From positions 1 to 64,000 of the forward strand of contig NW_027473608.1 of NCBI RefSeq assembly GCF_050947335.1: a DNA stretch of 64,000 bases, given 5' to 3'. Origin of the DNA: Megachile rotundata (lineage: Eukaryota; Arthropoda; Insecta; Hymenoptera; Megachilidae). The position numbers and the translations under genes are program-made. The notes under the pieces were generated by a model. It saw nothing but the letters and a program-made list of their open reading frames with translations. It was not told the origin of the DNA and searched no databases. Below are positions 12,864-29,621 of this stretch, one piece after another (position 1 is the stretch's first letter; each line of letters opens with the position of its first letter).

Positions 12864-15800
12864 AGCCATATTATGCTTATATGATCGATAGAACGACAAT
12901 TACTATACATGTTACTCTTATTATTATCAATCTAACTCATATTATTAGCCATATTACGCTTATATGATCGATAGAGCGACAATAACTATACTTATTACAC
13001 TCACTATTATAAATCTAACTTATATTATTAACCATATTATGCTTATATGATCGATAGAGCGACAATTACTATACTTATTACACTCACTATTATCAGTCTA
13101 ACTCATATTATTAACCATATTATGCAGATATGATCGATAGAACGACAATTACTATACTCATTACTCTTATTATTATCAATCTAACTCATATTATTAGCCA
13201 CATTATGCTTATATGATCGATAGAACGTCAATTACTATACTTATTACTCTTATTATTATCATTCTAACTCATATTATTAGCCATATTATGGTCATATGAC
13301 CGATAGAACGACAATTACTATACTTATTACACTCACTGTTATCAATCTAACTCATATTATTAACCATATTATGCAGATATGATCGATAGAACGACAATAA
13401 CTATACTCATTACTCTTATTATTATCTATCTAACTCATATTATTAGCCATATTATGCTTATATGATCGATAGAGCGACAATGACTATACTTATTACACTC
13501 ACTATTATCAATCTAACTCATATTATTAACCATATTATGCAGATATGATCGATAGAACGACAATTACTATACTCATTACTCTTATTATTATCAATCTAAC
13601 TCATATTATTAGCCACACTATGCTTATATGATCGATAGTACGACAATTGCTATACTCATTACTCTTACTATTATCAATCTAACTCATATTATTAGCCATA
13701 TTCTGCTTATATGATCGATAGAACGACAATTACTATACTTATTACACTCACTATTATCAATCTCTCTCATATTATTAGCCATATTATGCTTATATGATCG
13801 ATAGAACGACAATTACTATACATATTACTCTTATTATTATCAATCTAACTCATATTATTAGCCATATTATGCTAATATGATCGATAGGACGACAATTACT
13901 ATACTCATTACTGTTATTATTATCAATCTAACTCATATTATTAGCCATATTATGCTTATATGATCGATAGAACGACAATTACTATACTCATTACTCTTAT
14001 TATTATCAACGTAACTCATATTATTAGCCATATTATGCTTATATGATCGATAGAGCGACAATTACTATACTTATTACACTCACTATTATCAATCTAACTC
14101 ATATTATTAACCATATTATGCAGATATGATCGATAGAACGACAATTACTATACTCATTACTCTTATTATTATCAATCTAACTCATATTATTAGCCATATT
14201 ATGGTCATATGACCGATAGAACGACAATTACTATACTTATTACACTCACTATTATCAATCTAACTCATATTATTAACCATATTATGCAGATATGATCGAT
14301 AGAACGACAATAACTATACTCATTACTCTTATTATTATCTATCTAACTCATATTATTAGCCATATTATGCTTATATGATCGATAGAGCGACAATGACTAT
14401 ACTTATTACACTCACTATTATCAATCTAACTCATATTATTAACCATATTATGCAGTTATGATCGATAGAACGACAATTACTATACTCATTACTCTTATTA
14501 TTATCAATCTAACTAATATTATTAGCCACATTATGCTTATATGATCGATAGTACGACAATTACTATACTCATTACTCTTACTATTATCAATCTAACTCAT
14601 ATTATTAGCCATATTCTGCTTATATGATCGATAGAACGACAATTACTATACTTATTACACTCACTATTGTCAATCTAACTCATATTATTAGCCATATTAT
14701 GCTTATATGATCGATAGAACGACAATTACTATACTTATTACTCTTATTATTATCAATCTAACTCATATTATTAGCCATATTATGCTTATATGATCGATAG
14801 AGCGACAATTACTATACTTATTACACTCACTATTATCAGTCTAACTCATATTATTAACCATATTATGCAGATATGATCGATAGAACGACAATTACTATAC
14901 TCATTACTCTTATTATTATCAATCTAACTCATATTATTAGCCACATTATGCTTATATGATCGATAGAACGTCAATTACTATACTTATTACTCTTATTATT
15001 ATCATTCTAACTCATATTATTAGCCAGATTATGGTCATATGACCGATAGAACGACAATTACTATACTTATTACACTCACTATTATCAATCTAACTCATAT
15101 TATTAACCATATTATGCAGATATGATCGATAGAACGACAATAACTATACTCATTACTCTTATTATTATCTATCTAACTCATATTATTAGCCATATTATGC
15201 TTATATGATCGATAGAGCGACAATGACTATACTTATTACACTCACTATTATCAATCTAACTCATATTATTAACCATATTATGCAGATATGATCGATAGAA
15301 CGACAATTTCTATACTCATTACTCTTATTATTATCAATCTAACTCATATTATTAGCCACACTATGCTTATATGATCGATAGTACGACAATTGCTATACTC
15401 ATTACTCTTACTATTATCAATCTAACTCATATTATTAGCCATATTCTGCTTATATGATCGATAGAACGACAATTACTATACTTATTACACTCACTATTGT
15501 CAATCTAACTCATATTATTAGCCATATTATGCTTATATGATCGATAGAACGACAATTACTATACTTATTACTCTTATTATTATCAATCTAACTCATATTA
15601 TTAGCCATATTATGCTTATATGATCGATAGAGCGACAAATACTATACTTATTACACTCACTATTATCAATCTAACTCATATTATTAACCATATTATGCAG
15701 ATATGATCGATAGAACGACAATTACTATACTCATTACTCTTATTATTATCAATCTAACTCATATTATTAGCCACATTATGCTTATATGATCGATAGAACG

Positions 15801-18800
15801 TCAATTACTATACTTATTACTCTTATTATTATCATTCTAACTCATATTATTAGCCATATTATGGTCATATGACCGATAGAACGACAATTACTATACTTAT
15901 TACACTCACTATTATCAATCTAACTCATATTATTAACCATATTATGCAGATATGATCGATAGAACGACAATAACTATACTCATTACTCTTATTATTATCT
16001 ATCTAACTCATATTATTAGCCATATTATGCTTATATGATCGATAGAGCGACAATGACTATACTTATTACACTCACTATTATCAATCTAACTCATATTATT
16101 AACCATATTATGCAGATATGATCGATAGAACGACAATTACTATACTCATTAATCTTATTATTATCAATCTAACTCATATTATTAGCCACATTATGCTTAT
16201 ATGATCAATAGTACGACAATTGCTATACTCATTACTCTTGCTATTATCAATCTAACTCATATTATTAGCCATATTCTGCTTATATGATCGATAGAACGAC
16301 AATTACTATACTTATTACACTCACTATTATCAATCTAACTCATATTATTAGCCATATTATGCTTATATGATCGATAGAACGACAATTACTATACATGTTA
16401 CTCTCATTATTATCAACATAACTCATATTATTAGCCATATTACGCTTATATGATCGATAGAGCGACAATAACTATACATATTACACTCACTATTATCAAT
16501 CTAACTCATATTATTAACCATATTATGCAGATATGATCGATAGAACGACAATTACTATACTTATTACTCTTATTATTATCAATGTAACTCATATTATTGC
16601 TATATTATGCTTATATGATCGATAGAACGACATTTACTAAACTCATTACACTCACTATTATCAATCTAACTCATATTATTAGCCATATTATGCTTATATG
16701 ATCGATAGAACGACAATTACTATACATGTTACTCTTATTATTATCAATCTAACTCATATTATTAGCCATATTACGCTTATATGATCGATAGAGCGACAAT
16801 AACTATACTTATTACACTCACTATTATCAATCTAACTCATATTATTAACCATATTATGCAGATATGATCGATAGAACGACAATTACTAGACTCATTACTC
16901 TTATTATTATCAATCTAACTCATATTATTAGCCACATTATGCTTATATGATCGATAGAACGTCAATTACTATACTTATTACTCTTATTATTATCATTCTA
17001 ACTCATATTATTAGCCATATTATGGTCATATGACCGATAGAACGACAATTACTATACTTATTACACTCACTACTATCAATCTACCTCATATTATTAACCA
17101 TATTATGCAGATATGATCGATAGAACGACAATAACTATACTCATTACTCTTATTATTATCTATCTAACTCATATTATTAGCCATATTATGCTTATATGAT
17201 CGATAGAGCGACAATGACTATACTTATTACACTCACTATTATCAATCTAACTCATATTATTAACCATATTATGCAGATATGATCGATAGAACGACAATTT
17301 CTATACTCATTACTTTTATTATTATCAATCTAACTCATATTATTAGCCACACTATGCTTATATGATCGATAGTACGAAAATTGCTATACTCATTACTCTT
17401 ACTATTATCAATCTAACTCATATTATTAGCCATATTCTGCTTATATGATCGATAGAACGACAATTACTATACTTATTACACTCACTATTGTCAATCTAAC
17501 TCATATTATTAACCATATTATGCTTATATGATCGATAGAACGACAACTATTATACTTATTACTCTTATTATTATCAATCTAACTCATATTATTAGCCATA
17601 TTATGCTTATATGATCGATAGAGCGACAATTACTATACTTATTACACTCACTATTATCAATCTAACTCATATTATTAACCATATTATGCAGATATGATCG
17701 ATAGAACGACAATTACTATACTCATTACTCTTATTATTATCAATCTAACTCATATTATTAGCCACATTATGCTTATATGATCGATAGAACGTCAATTACT
17801 ATACTTATTACACTCACTATTATCAATCTAACTCATATTATTAACCATATTATGCAGATATGATCGATAGAACGACAATAACTATACTCATTACTCTTAT
17901 TATTATCTATCTAACTCATATTATTAGCCATATTATGCTTATATGATCGATAGAGCGACAATGACTATACTTATTACACTCACTATTATCAATCTAACTC
18001 ATATTATTAACCATATTATGCAGATATGATCGATAGAACGACAATTACTATACTCATTAATCTTATTATTATCAATCTAACTCATATTATTAGCCACATT
18101 ATGCTTATATGATCGATAGTACGACAATTGCTATACTCATTACTCTTACTATTATCAATCTAACTCATATTATTAGCCATATTCTGCTTATATGATCGAT
18201 AGAACGACAATTACTATACTTATTACACTCACTATTATCAATCTAACTCATATTATTAGCCATATTATGCTTATATGATCGATAGAACGACAATTACTAT
18301 ACGTGTTACTCTCATTATTATCAACATAACTCATATTATTAGCCATATTACGCTTATATGATCGATAGAGCGACAATAACTATACATATTACACTCACTA
18401 TTATCAATCTAACTCATATTATTACCCATATTATGCAGATATGATCGATAGAACGACAATTACTATACTTATTACTCTTATTATTATCAATGTAACTCAT
18501 ATTATTGCTATATTATGCTTATATGATCGATAGAACGACATTTACTAAACTTATTACACTCACTATTATCAATCTAACTCATATTATTAGCCATATTATG
18601 CTTATATGATCGATAGAACGACAATTACTATACATGTTACTCTTATTATTATCAATCTAACTCATATTATTAGCCATATTACGCTTATATGATCGATAGA
18701 GCGACAATAACTATACTTATTACACTCACTATTATCAATCTAACTCATATTATTAACCATATTATGCAGATATGATCGATAGAACGACAATTACTAGACT

Positions 18801-18920
18801 CATTACTCTTATTATTATCAATCTAACTCATATTATTAGCCACATTATGCTTATATGATCGATAGAACCTCAATTACTATACTTATTACTCTTATTATTA
18901 TCATTCTAACTCATATTATT

Positions 18921-19003
18921 AGCCATATTATGGTCATATGACCGATAGAACGACAATTACTATACATGTTACTCTTATTATTATCTATCTAACTCATATT
19001 ATT
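18921..19003 (+). repeat. Chimeric C/H/D monomer
   Basis: Carries the C palindrome at its 5' end, TACATGTTAC of type H in the middle, and TATCTATC of type D at its 3' end. It is followed by E. I saw no other copy in the window. It lies just right of the end of the region that can be matched to the right-hand block (18795), so it cannot be checked there. Confidence 0.82.
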
Positions 19004-19418
19004 AGCCATATTATGCTTATATGATCGATAGAGCGACAATGACTATACTTATTACACTCACTATTATCAATCTAACTCATATTATTAACCATATTATGCA
19101 GATATGATCGATAGAACGACAATTACTATACTGATTACTCTTATTATTATCAATCTAACTCATATTATTAGCCATATTATGGTCATATGACCGATAGAAC
19201 GACAATTACTATACTTATTACACTCACTATTATCAATCTAACTCATATTATTAACCATATTATGCAGATATGATCGATAGAACGACAATAACTATACTCA
19301 TTACTCTTATTATTATCTATCTAACTCATATTATTAGCCATATTATGCTTATATGATCGATAGAGCCACAATGACTATACTTATTACACTCACTATTATC
19401 AATCTAACTCATATTATT

Positions 19419-20829
19419 AACCATATTATGCAGATATGATCGATAGGACGACAATTTCTATACTCATTACTGTTATTATTATCAATCTAACTCATATTAT
19501 TAGCCATATTATGCTTATATGATCGATAGAACGACAATTACTATACTCATTACTCTTATTATTATCAACGTAACTCATATTATTAGCCATATTATGCTTA
19601 TATGGTCGATAGAGCGACAATTACTATACTTATTACACTCACTATTATCAATCTAACTAATATTATTAACCATATTATGCAGATATGATCGATAGAACGA
19701 CAATTACTATACTCATTACTCTTATTATTATCAATCTAACTCATATTATTAGCCACATTATGCTTATATGATCGATAGAACGTCAATTACTATACTTATC
19801 ACACTTATTATTATCATTCTAACTCATATTATTAGCCATATTATGGTCATATGACCGATAGAACGACAATTACTATACTTATTACACTCACTATTATCAA
19901 TCTAGCTCATATTATTAACCATATTATGCAGATATGATCGATAGAACGACAATAACTATACTCATTACTCTTATTATTATCTATCTAACTCATATTATTA
20001 GCCATATTATGCTTATATGATCGATAGAACGACAATGACTATACTTATTACACTCACTATTATCAATCTAACTCATATTATTAACCATATTATGCAGATA
20101 TGATCGATAGAACGACAATTACTATACTCATTACTCTTATTATTATCAATCTAACTCATATTATTAGCCATATTATGCTTATATGATCGATAGGACGACA
20201 ATTACTATACTCATTACTGTTATTATTATCAATCTAACTCATATTATTAGCCATATTATGCTTATATGATCGATAGAACGACAAATACTATACTCATTAC
20301 TCTTATTATTATCAACGTAACTCATATTATTAGCCATATTATGCTTATATGGTCGATAGAGCGACAATTACTATACTTATTACACTCACTATTATCAATC
20401 TAACTCATATTATTAACCATATTATGCAGATATGATCGATAGAACGACAATTACTATACTCATTACTCTTATTATTATCAATCTAACTCATATTATTAGC
20501 CATATTATGGTCATATGACCGATAGAACGACAATTACCATACTTATTACACTCACTATTATCAATCTAACTCATATTATTAACCATATTATGCAGATATG
20601 ATCGATAGAACGACAATTACTATACTCATTACTCTTATTATTATCAATCTAACTCATATTATTAGCCACATTATGCTTATATGATCGATAGAACGTCAAT
20701 TACTATACTTATTACTCTTATTATTATCATTCTAACCCATATTATTAGCCATATTATGGTCATATGACCGATAGAACGACAATTACTATACTTATTACAC
20801 TCACTATTATCAATCTAACTCATATTATT
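19419..20829 (+). repeat. 17-monomer block, copy 2
   Basis: Offset 12944 from copy 1. The CTTATC mark is at 19795 and CTAGCTCAT ends near 19910. Its first monomer is an A/L chimera (AACC, CAGATA, then GATAGGACG), so the left edge is a recombination junction. It has private changes CTTATCACACTT and AACTAATATT. Confidence 0.87.
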
Positions 20830-23484
20830 AACCATATTATGCAGATATGATCGATAGAACGACAATAACTATACTCATTACTCTTATTATTATCTATCTA
20901 ACTCATATTATTAGCCATATTATGCTTATATGATCGATAGAGCGACAATGACTATACTTATTACACTCACTATTATCAATCTAACTCATATTATTAACCA
21001 TATTATGCAGATATGATCGATAGGACGACAATTACTATACTCATTACTGTTATTATTATCAATCTAACTCATATTATTAGCCATATTATGCTTATATGAT
21101 CGATAGAACGACAATTACTATACTCATTACTCTTATTATTATCAACGTAACTCATATTATTAGCCATATTATGCTTATATGGTCGATAGAGCGACAATTA
21201 CTATACTTATTACACTCACTATTATCAATCTAACTCATATTATTAACCATATTATGCAGATATGATCGATAGAACGACAATAACTATACTCATTACTCTT
21301 ATTATTATCTATCTAACTCATATTATTAGCCATATTATGCTTATATGATCGATAGAGCGACAATGACTATACTTATTACACTCACTATTATCAATCTAAC
21401 TCATATTATTAACCATATTATGCAGATATGATCGATAGAACGACAATTACTATACTCATTAATCTTATTATTATCAATCTAACTCATATTATTAGCCACA
21501 TTATGCTTATATGATCGATAGTACAACAATTGCTATACTCATTACTCTTACTATTATCAATCTAACTCATATTATTAGCCATATTCTGCTTATATGATCG
21601 ATAGAACGACAATTACTATACTTATTACACTCACTATTATCAATCTAACTCATATTATTAGCCATATTATGCTTATATGATCGATAGAACGACAATTACT
21701 ATACATGTTACTCTCATTATTATCAATCTAACTCATATTATTAGCCATATTATGCCTATATGATCGATAGAACGACAATTACTATACATGTTACTCTTAT
21801 TATTATCAATCTAACTCATATTATTAGCCATATTACGCTTATATGATCGATAGAGCGACAATAACTATACTTATTACACTCACTATTATCAATCTAACTC
21901 ATATTATTAACCATATTATGCAGATATGATCGATAGAACGACAATTACTATACTTATTACTCTTATTATTATCAATGTAACTCATATTATTGCTATATTA
22001 TGCTTATATGATCGATAGAACGACATTTACTAAACTTATTACACTCACTATTATCAATCTAACTCATATTATTAGCCATATTATGCTTATATGATCGATA
22101 GAACGACAATTACTATACATGTTACTCTTATTATTATCAATCTAACTCATATTATTAGCCATATTACGCTTATATGATCGATAGAGCGACAATAACTATA
22201 CTTATTACACTCACTATTATAAATCTAACTCATATTATTAACCATATTATGCTTATATGATCGATAGAGCGACAATTACTATACTTATTACACTCACTAT
22301 TATCAGTCTAACTCATATTATTAACCATATTATGCAGATATGATCGATAGAACGACAATTACTATACTCATTACTCTTATTATTATCAATCTAACTCATA
22401 TTATTAGCCACATTATGCTTATATGATCGATAGAACGTCAATTACTATACTTATTACTCTTATTATTATCATTCTAACTCATATTATTAGCCATATTATG
22501 GTCATATGACCGATAGAACGACAATTACTATACTTATTACACTCACTGTTATCAATCAAACTCATATTATTAACCATATTATGCAGATATGATCGATAGA
22601 ACGACAATAACTATACTCATTACTCTTATTATTATCTATCTAACTCATATTATTAGCCATATTATGCTTATATGATCGATAGAGCGACAATGACTATACT
22701 TATTACACTCACTATTATCAATCTAACTCATATTATTAACCATATTATGCAGATATGATCGATAGAACGACAATTACTATACATGTTACTCTTATTATTA
22801 TCAATCTAACTCATATTATTAGCCATATTACGCTTATATGATCGATAGAGCGACAATAACTATACTTATTACACTCACTATTATCAATCTAACTCATATT
22901 ATTAGCCATATTACGCTTATATGATCGATAGAGCGACAATAACTATACTTATTACACTCACTATTATCAATCTAACTCATATTATTAACCATATTATGCA
23001 GATATGATCGATAGAACGACAATTACTAGACTCATTACTCTTATTATTATCAATCTAACTCATATTATTAGCCACATTATGCTTATATGATCGATAGTAC
23101 GACAATTACTATACTCATTACTCTTACTATTATCAATCTAACTCATATTATTAGCCATATTCTGCTTATATGATCGATAGAACGACAATTACTATACTTA
23201 TTACACTCACTATTATCAATCTAACTCATATTATTAGCCACATTATGCTTATATGATCGATAGAACGTCAATTACTATACTTATTACTCTTATTATTATC
23301 ATTCTAACCCATATTATTAGCCATATTATGGTCATATGACCGATAGAACGACAATTACTATACTTATTACACTCACTATTATCAATCTAACTCATATTAT
23401 TAACCATATTATGCAGATATGATCGATAGAACGACAATTACTATACTCATTACTCTTATTATTATCAATCTAACTCATATTATT

Positions 23485-24895
23485 AGCCATATTATGCTTA
23501 TATGATCGATAGGACGACAATTACTATACTCATTACTGTTATTATTATCAATCTAACTCATATTATTAGCCATATTATGCTTATATGATCGATAGAACGA
23601 CAATTACTATACTCATTACTCTTATTATTATCAACGTAACTCATATTATTAGCCATATTATGCTTATATGGTCGATAGAGCGACAATTACTATACTTATT
23701 ACACTCACTATTATCAATCTAACTCATATTATTAACCATATTATGCAGATATGATCGATAGAACGACAATTACTATACTCATTACTCTTATTATTATCAA
23801 TCTAACTCATATTATTAGCCACATTATGCTTATATGATCGATAGAACGTCAATTACTATACTTATCACTCTTATTATTATCATTCTAACTCATATTATTA
23901 GCCATATTATGGTCATATGACCGATAGAACGACAATTACTATACTTATTACACTCACTATTATCAATCTAGCTCATATTATTAACCATATTATGCAGATA
24001 TGATCGATAGAACGACAATAACTATACTCATTACTCTTATTATTATCTATCTAACTCATATTATTAGCCATATTATGCTTATATGATCGATAGAGCGACA
24101 ATGACTATACTTATTACACTCACTATTATCAATCTAACTCATATTATTAACCATATTATGCAGATATGATCGATAGAACGACAATTACTATACTCATTAC
24201 TCTTATTATTATCAATCTAACTCATATTATTAGCCATATTATGCTTATATGATCGATAGGACGACAATTACTATACTCATTACTGTTATTATTATCAATC
24301 TAACTCATATTATTAGCCATATTATGCTTATATGATCGATAGAACGACAATTACTATACTCATTACTCTTATTATTATCAACGTAACTCATATTATTAGC
24401 CATATTATGCTTATATGGTCGATAGAGCGACAATTACTATACTTATTACTCTCACTATTATCAATCTAACTCATATTATTAACCATATTATGCAGATATG
24501 ATCGATAGAACGACAATTACTATACTCATTACTCTTATTATTATCAATCTAACTCATATTATTAGCCATATTATGGTCATATGACCGATAGAACGACAAT
24601 TACCATACTTATTACACTCACTATTATCAATCTAACTCATATTATTAACCATATTATGCAGATATGATCGATAGAACGACAATTACTATACTCATTACTC
24701 TTATTATTATCAATCTAACTCATATTATTAGCCACATTATGCTTATATGATCGATAGAACGTCAATTACTATACTTATTACTCTTATTATTATCATTCTA
24801 ACCCATATTATTAGCCATATTATGGTCATATGACCGATAGACCGACAATTACTATACTTATTACACTCACTATTATCAATCTAACTCATATTATT
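23485..24895 (+). repeat. 17-monomer block, copy 3
   Basis: Offset 17010 from copy 1, with CTTATC at 23861 and CTAGCTCAT at 23968-23976. The match to copy 1 starts further left, at or before the B monomer at 23236 (6226 in copy 1). It shares TTACCATAC with copy 2. Similarity to the left block resumes after a three-monomer difference, with offset 17259, up to about 26061. Confidence 0.88.
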
Positions 24896-27550
24896 AACCA
24901 TATTATGCAGATATGATCGATAGAACGACAATAACTATACTCATTACTCTTATTATTATCTATCTAACTCATATTATTAGCCATATTATGCTTATATGAT
25001 CGATAGAGCGACAATGACTATACTTATTACACTCACTATTATCAATCTAACTCATATTATTAACCATATTATGCAGATATGATCGATAGGACGACAATTA
25101 CTATACTCATTACTGTTATTATTATCAATCTAACTCATATTATTAGCCATATTATGCTTATATGATCGATAGAACGACAATTACTATACTCATTACTCTT
25201 ATTATTATCAACGTAACTCATATTATTAGCCATATTATGCTTATATGGTCGATAGAGCGACAACTACTATACTTATTACACTCACTATTATCAATCTAAC
25301 TCATATTATTAACCATATTATGCAGATATGATCGATAGAACGACAATTACTATACTCATTACTCTTATTATTATCAATCTAACTCATTTTATTAGCCATA
25401 TTATGGTCATATGACCGATAGAACGACAATTACTATACTTATTACACTCACTATTATCAATCTAACTCATATTATTAACCATATTATGCAGATATGATCG
25501 ATAGAACGACAATTACTATACTCATTACTCTTATTATTATCAATCTAACTCATATTATTAGCCACATTATGCTTATATGATCGATAGAACGTCAATTACT
25601 ATACTTATTACTCTTATTATTATCATTCTAACCCATATTATTAGCCATATTATGGTCATATGACCGATAGAACGACAATTACTATACTTATTACACTCAC
25701 TATTATCAATCTAACTCATATTATTAACCATATTATGCAGATATGATCGATAGAACGACAATAACTATACTCATTACTCTTATTATTATCTATCTAACTC
25801 ATATTATTAGCCATATTATGCTTATATGATCGATAGAGCGACAATGACTATACTTATTACACTCACTATTATCAATCTAACTCATATTATTAACCATATT
25901 ATGCAGATATGATCGATAGAACGACAATTACTATACATGTTACTCTTATTATTATCAATCTAACTCATATTATTAGCCATATTACGCTTATATGATCGAT
26001 AGAGCGACAATAACTATACTTATTACACTCACTATTATCAATCTAACTCATATTATTAGCCATATTACGCTTATATGATCGATAGAGCGACAATGACTAT
26101 ACTTATTACACTCACTATTATCAATCTAACTCATATTATTAACCATATTATGCAGATATGATCGATAGAACGACAATTACTATACTCATTACTCTTATTA
26201 TTATCAATCTAACTCATATTATTAGCCATATTATGCTTATATGATCGATAGGACGACAATTACTATACTCATTACTGTTATTATTATCAATCTAACTCAT
26301 ATTATTAGCCATATTATGCTTATATGATCGATAGAACGACAATTACTATACTTATTACACTCACTATTATCAATCTAACTCATATTATTAGCCACATTAT
26401 GCTTATATGATCGATAGAACGTCAATTACTATACTTATTACTCTTATTATTATCATTCTAACCCATATTATTAGCCATATTATGGTCATATGACCGATAG
26501 AACGACAATTACTATACTTATTACACTCACTATTATCAATCTAACTCATATTATTAACCATATTATGCAGATATGATCGATAGAACGACAATTACTATAC
26601 ATGTTACTCTTATTATTATCAATCTAACTCATATTATTAGCCATATTACGCTTATATGATCGATAGAGCGACAATAACTATACTTATTACACTCACTATT
26701 ATCAATCTAACTCATATTATTAGCCATATTACGCTTATATGATCGATAGAGCGACAATAACTATACTTATTACACTCACTATTATCAATCTAACTCATAT
26801 TATTAACCATATTATGCAGATATGATCGATAGAACGACAATTACTAGACTCATTACTCTTATTATTATCAATCTAACTCATATTATTAGCCACATTATGC
26901 TTATATGATCGATAGTACGACAATTACTATACTCATTACTCTTACTATTATCAATCTAACTCATATTATTAGCCATATTCTGCTTATATGTTCGATAGAA
27001 CGACAATTACTATACTTATTACACTCACTATTATCAATCTAACTCATATTATTAGCCACATTATGCTTATATGATCGATAGAACGTCAATTACTATACTT
27101 ATTACTCTTATTATTATCATTCTAACCCATATTATTAGCCATATTATGGTCATATGACCGATAGAACGACAATTACTATACTTATTACACTCACTATTAT
27201 CAATCTAACTCATATTATTAACCATATTATGCAGATATGATCGATAGAACGACAATAACTATACCCATTACTCTTATTATTATCTATCTAACTCATATTA
27301 TTAGCCATATTATGCTTATATGATCGATAGAGCGACAATGACTATACTTATTACACTCACTATTATCAATCTAACTCATATTATTAACCATATTATGCAG
27401 ATATGATCGATAGAACGACAATTACTATACATGTTACTCTTATTATTATCAATCTAACTCATATTATTAGCCATATTACGCTTATATGATCGATAGAGCG
27501 ACAATAACTATACATATTACACTCACTATTATCAATCTAACTCATATTAT

Positions 27551-29621
27551 TAGCCATATTACGCTTATATGATCGATAGAGCGACAATAACTATACTTAT
27601 TACACTCACTATTATCAATCTAACTCATATTATTAACCATATTATGCAGATATGATCGATAGAACGACAATTACTAGACTCATTACTCTTATTATTATCA
27701 ATCTAACTCATATTATTAGCCACATTATGCTTATATGATCGATAGTACGACAATTACTATACTCATTACTCTTACTATTATCAATCTAACTCATATTATT
27801 AGCCATATTCTGCTTATATGATCGATAGAACGACAATTACTATACTTATTACACTCACTATTGTCAATCTAACTCATATTATTAGCCATATTATGCTTAT
27901 ATGATCGATAGAACGACAATTACTATACTTATTACTCTTATTATTATCAATCTAACTCATATTATTAGCCATATTATGCTTATATGATCGATAGAGCGAC
28001 AATTACTATACTTATTACACTCACTATTATCAATCTAACTCATATTATTAACCATATTATGCAGATATGATCGATAGAACGACAACTACTATACTTATTA
28101 CACTCACTATTATCAATCTAACTCATATTATTAACCATATTATGCAGATATCATCGATAGAACGACAATAACTATACTCATTACTCTTATTATCTATCTA
28201 ACTCATATTATTAGTCATATTATGCTTATATGATCGATAGTACGACAATTGCTATACTCATTACTCTTACTATTATCAATCTAACTCATATTATTAGCCA
28301 TATTCTGCTTATATGATCGATAGAACGACAATTACTATACTTATTACACTCACTATTATCAATCTAACTCATATTATTAGCCATATTATGCTTATATGAT
28401 CGATAGAACGACAATTACTATACATGTTACTCTCATTATTATCAATCTAACTCATATTATTAGCCATATTACGCTTATATGATCGATAGAGCGACAATAA
28501 CTATACTTATTACACTCACTATTATCAATCTAACTCATATTATTAGCCATATTATGCTTATATGATCGATAGAACGACAATTACTATACATGTTACTCTC
28601 ATTATTATCAATCTAACTCATATTATTAGCCATATTACGCTTATATGATCGATAGAGCGACAATAACTATACTTATTACACTCACTATTATCAATCTAAC
28701 TCATATTATTAACCATATTATGCAGATATGATCGATAGAACGACAATTACTATACTTATTACTCTTATTATTATCAATGTAACTCATATTATTGCTATAT
28801 TATGCTTATATGATCGATAGAACGACATTTACTAAACTTATTACACACACTATTATCAATCTAACTCATATTATTAGCCATATTATGCTTATATGATCGA
28901 TAGAACGACAATTACTATACATGTTACTCTTATTATTATCAATCTAACTCATATTATTAGCCATATTACGCTTATATGATCGATAGAGCGACAATAACTA
29001 TACTTATTACACTCACTATTATCAATCTAACTCATATTATTAACCATATTATGCAGATATGATCGATAGAACGACAATTACTATACTCATTACTCTTATT
29101 ATTATCAATCTAACTCATATTATTAGCCACATTATGCTTATATGATCGATAGAACGTCAATTACTATACTTATTACTCTTATTATTATCATTCTAACTCA
29201 TATTATTAGCCATATTATGGTCATATGACCGATAGAACGACAATTACTATACTTATTACACTCACTATTATCAATCTAACTCATATTATTAACCATATTA
29301 TGCAGATATGATCGATAGAACGACAATAACTATACTCATTACTCTTATTATTATCTATCTAACTCATATTATTAGCCATATTATGCTTATATGATCGATA
29401 GTGCGACAATGACTATACTTATTACACTCACTATTATCAATCTAACTCATATTATTAACCATATTATGCAGATATGATCGATAGAACGACAAATACTATA
29501 CTCATTACTCTTATTATTATCAATCTAACTCATATTATTAGCCACATTATGCTTATATGATCGATAGTACGACAATTACTATACTCATTACTCTTACTAT
29601 TATCAATCTAACTCATATTAT
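27551..29621 (+). repeat. 25-monomer block of 2071 bp, first copy
   Basis: Repeated immediately to the right at 29622 with offset 2071 (25 monomers, less 3 bp for an 80-mer and 1 bp for a K). K starts at 28794 and 30865; the 80-mer mark TCATCGATAG is at 28151 and 30222. A one-base difference is CAACTACT near 28085 against CAATTACT. Confidence 0.88.
28133..28212 (+). repeat. 80-bp D-type monomer (exemplar)
   Basis: A D monomer with ATATCATCGATAG and a 3 bp loss in its ATT run (CTCTTATTATCTATC instead of CTCTTATTATTATCTATC). The next monomer starts AGTC at 28213, so the length is exactly 80 bp. Copies carrying the same ATATCATCG and 3 bp loss lie around 30222, 33953, 39093 and 41661 (positions of TCATCGATAG), with spacings of 2071, 3731, 5140 and 2568 bp. 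Each spacing is a whole number of monomers minus the known 1 and 3 bp losses. Confidence 0.88.

Larger units (their letters stand above)
11454..14274 (+). repeat. 34-monomer block (recurs at 35010-37830)
   Basis: 2821 bp with offset 23556, equal to 34 monomers less the one base of the K at 12782. Marks are TAACAATTATT (11938 and 35494), TATGCCTATA (12541 and 36097), TCTCTCTCAT (13761 and 37317), and CTAATATGATCG in an L monomer. It links the left block to the middle region. Confidence 0.86.
1..18795 (+). repeat. Large satellite block, copy 1 (pairs with 47447-64000)
   Basis: This block is repeated at the right end of the window. Offsets are 47446 for 1 to about 1696, 47280 from about 1863 to 8996, and 45205 from about 9131 (clearly from 11016) to 18795. 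Shared rare variants prove descent from one block: AGTCATATT at 831, a CATATTCTTAG junction near 2993, TATTGTTAGACAT near 5722, CTGTTTTTATT near 6516, and ACGTGTTAC at 18301. Two length differences separate the copies: 166 bp near 1691-1863 and 2075 bp near 7056-11039, both longer in this copy. The left edge may lie outside the window. Confidence 0.93.
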
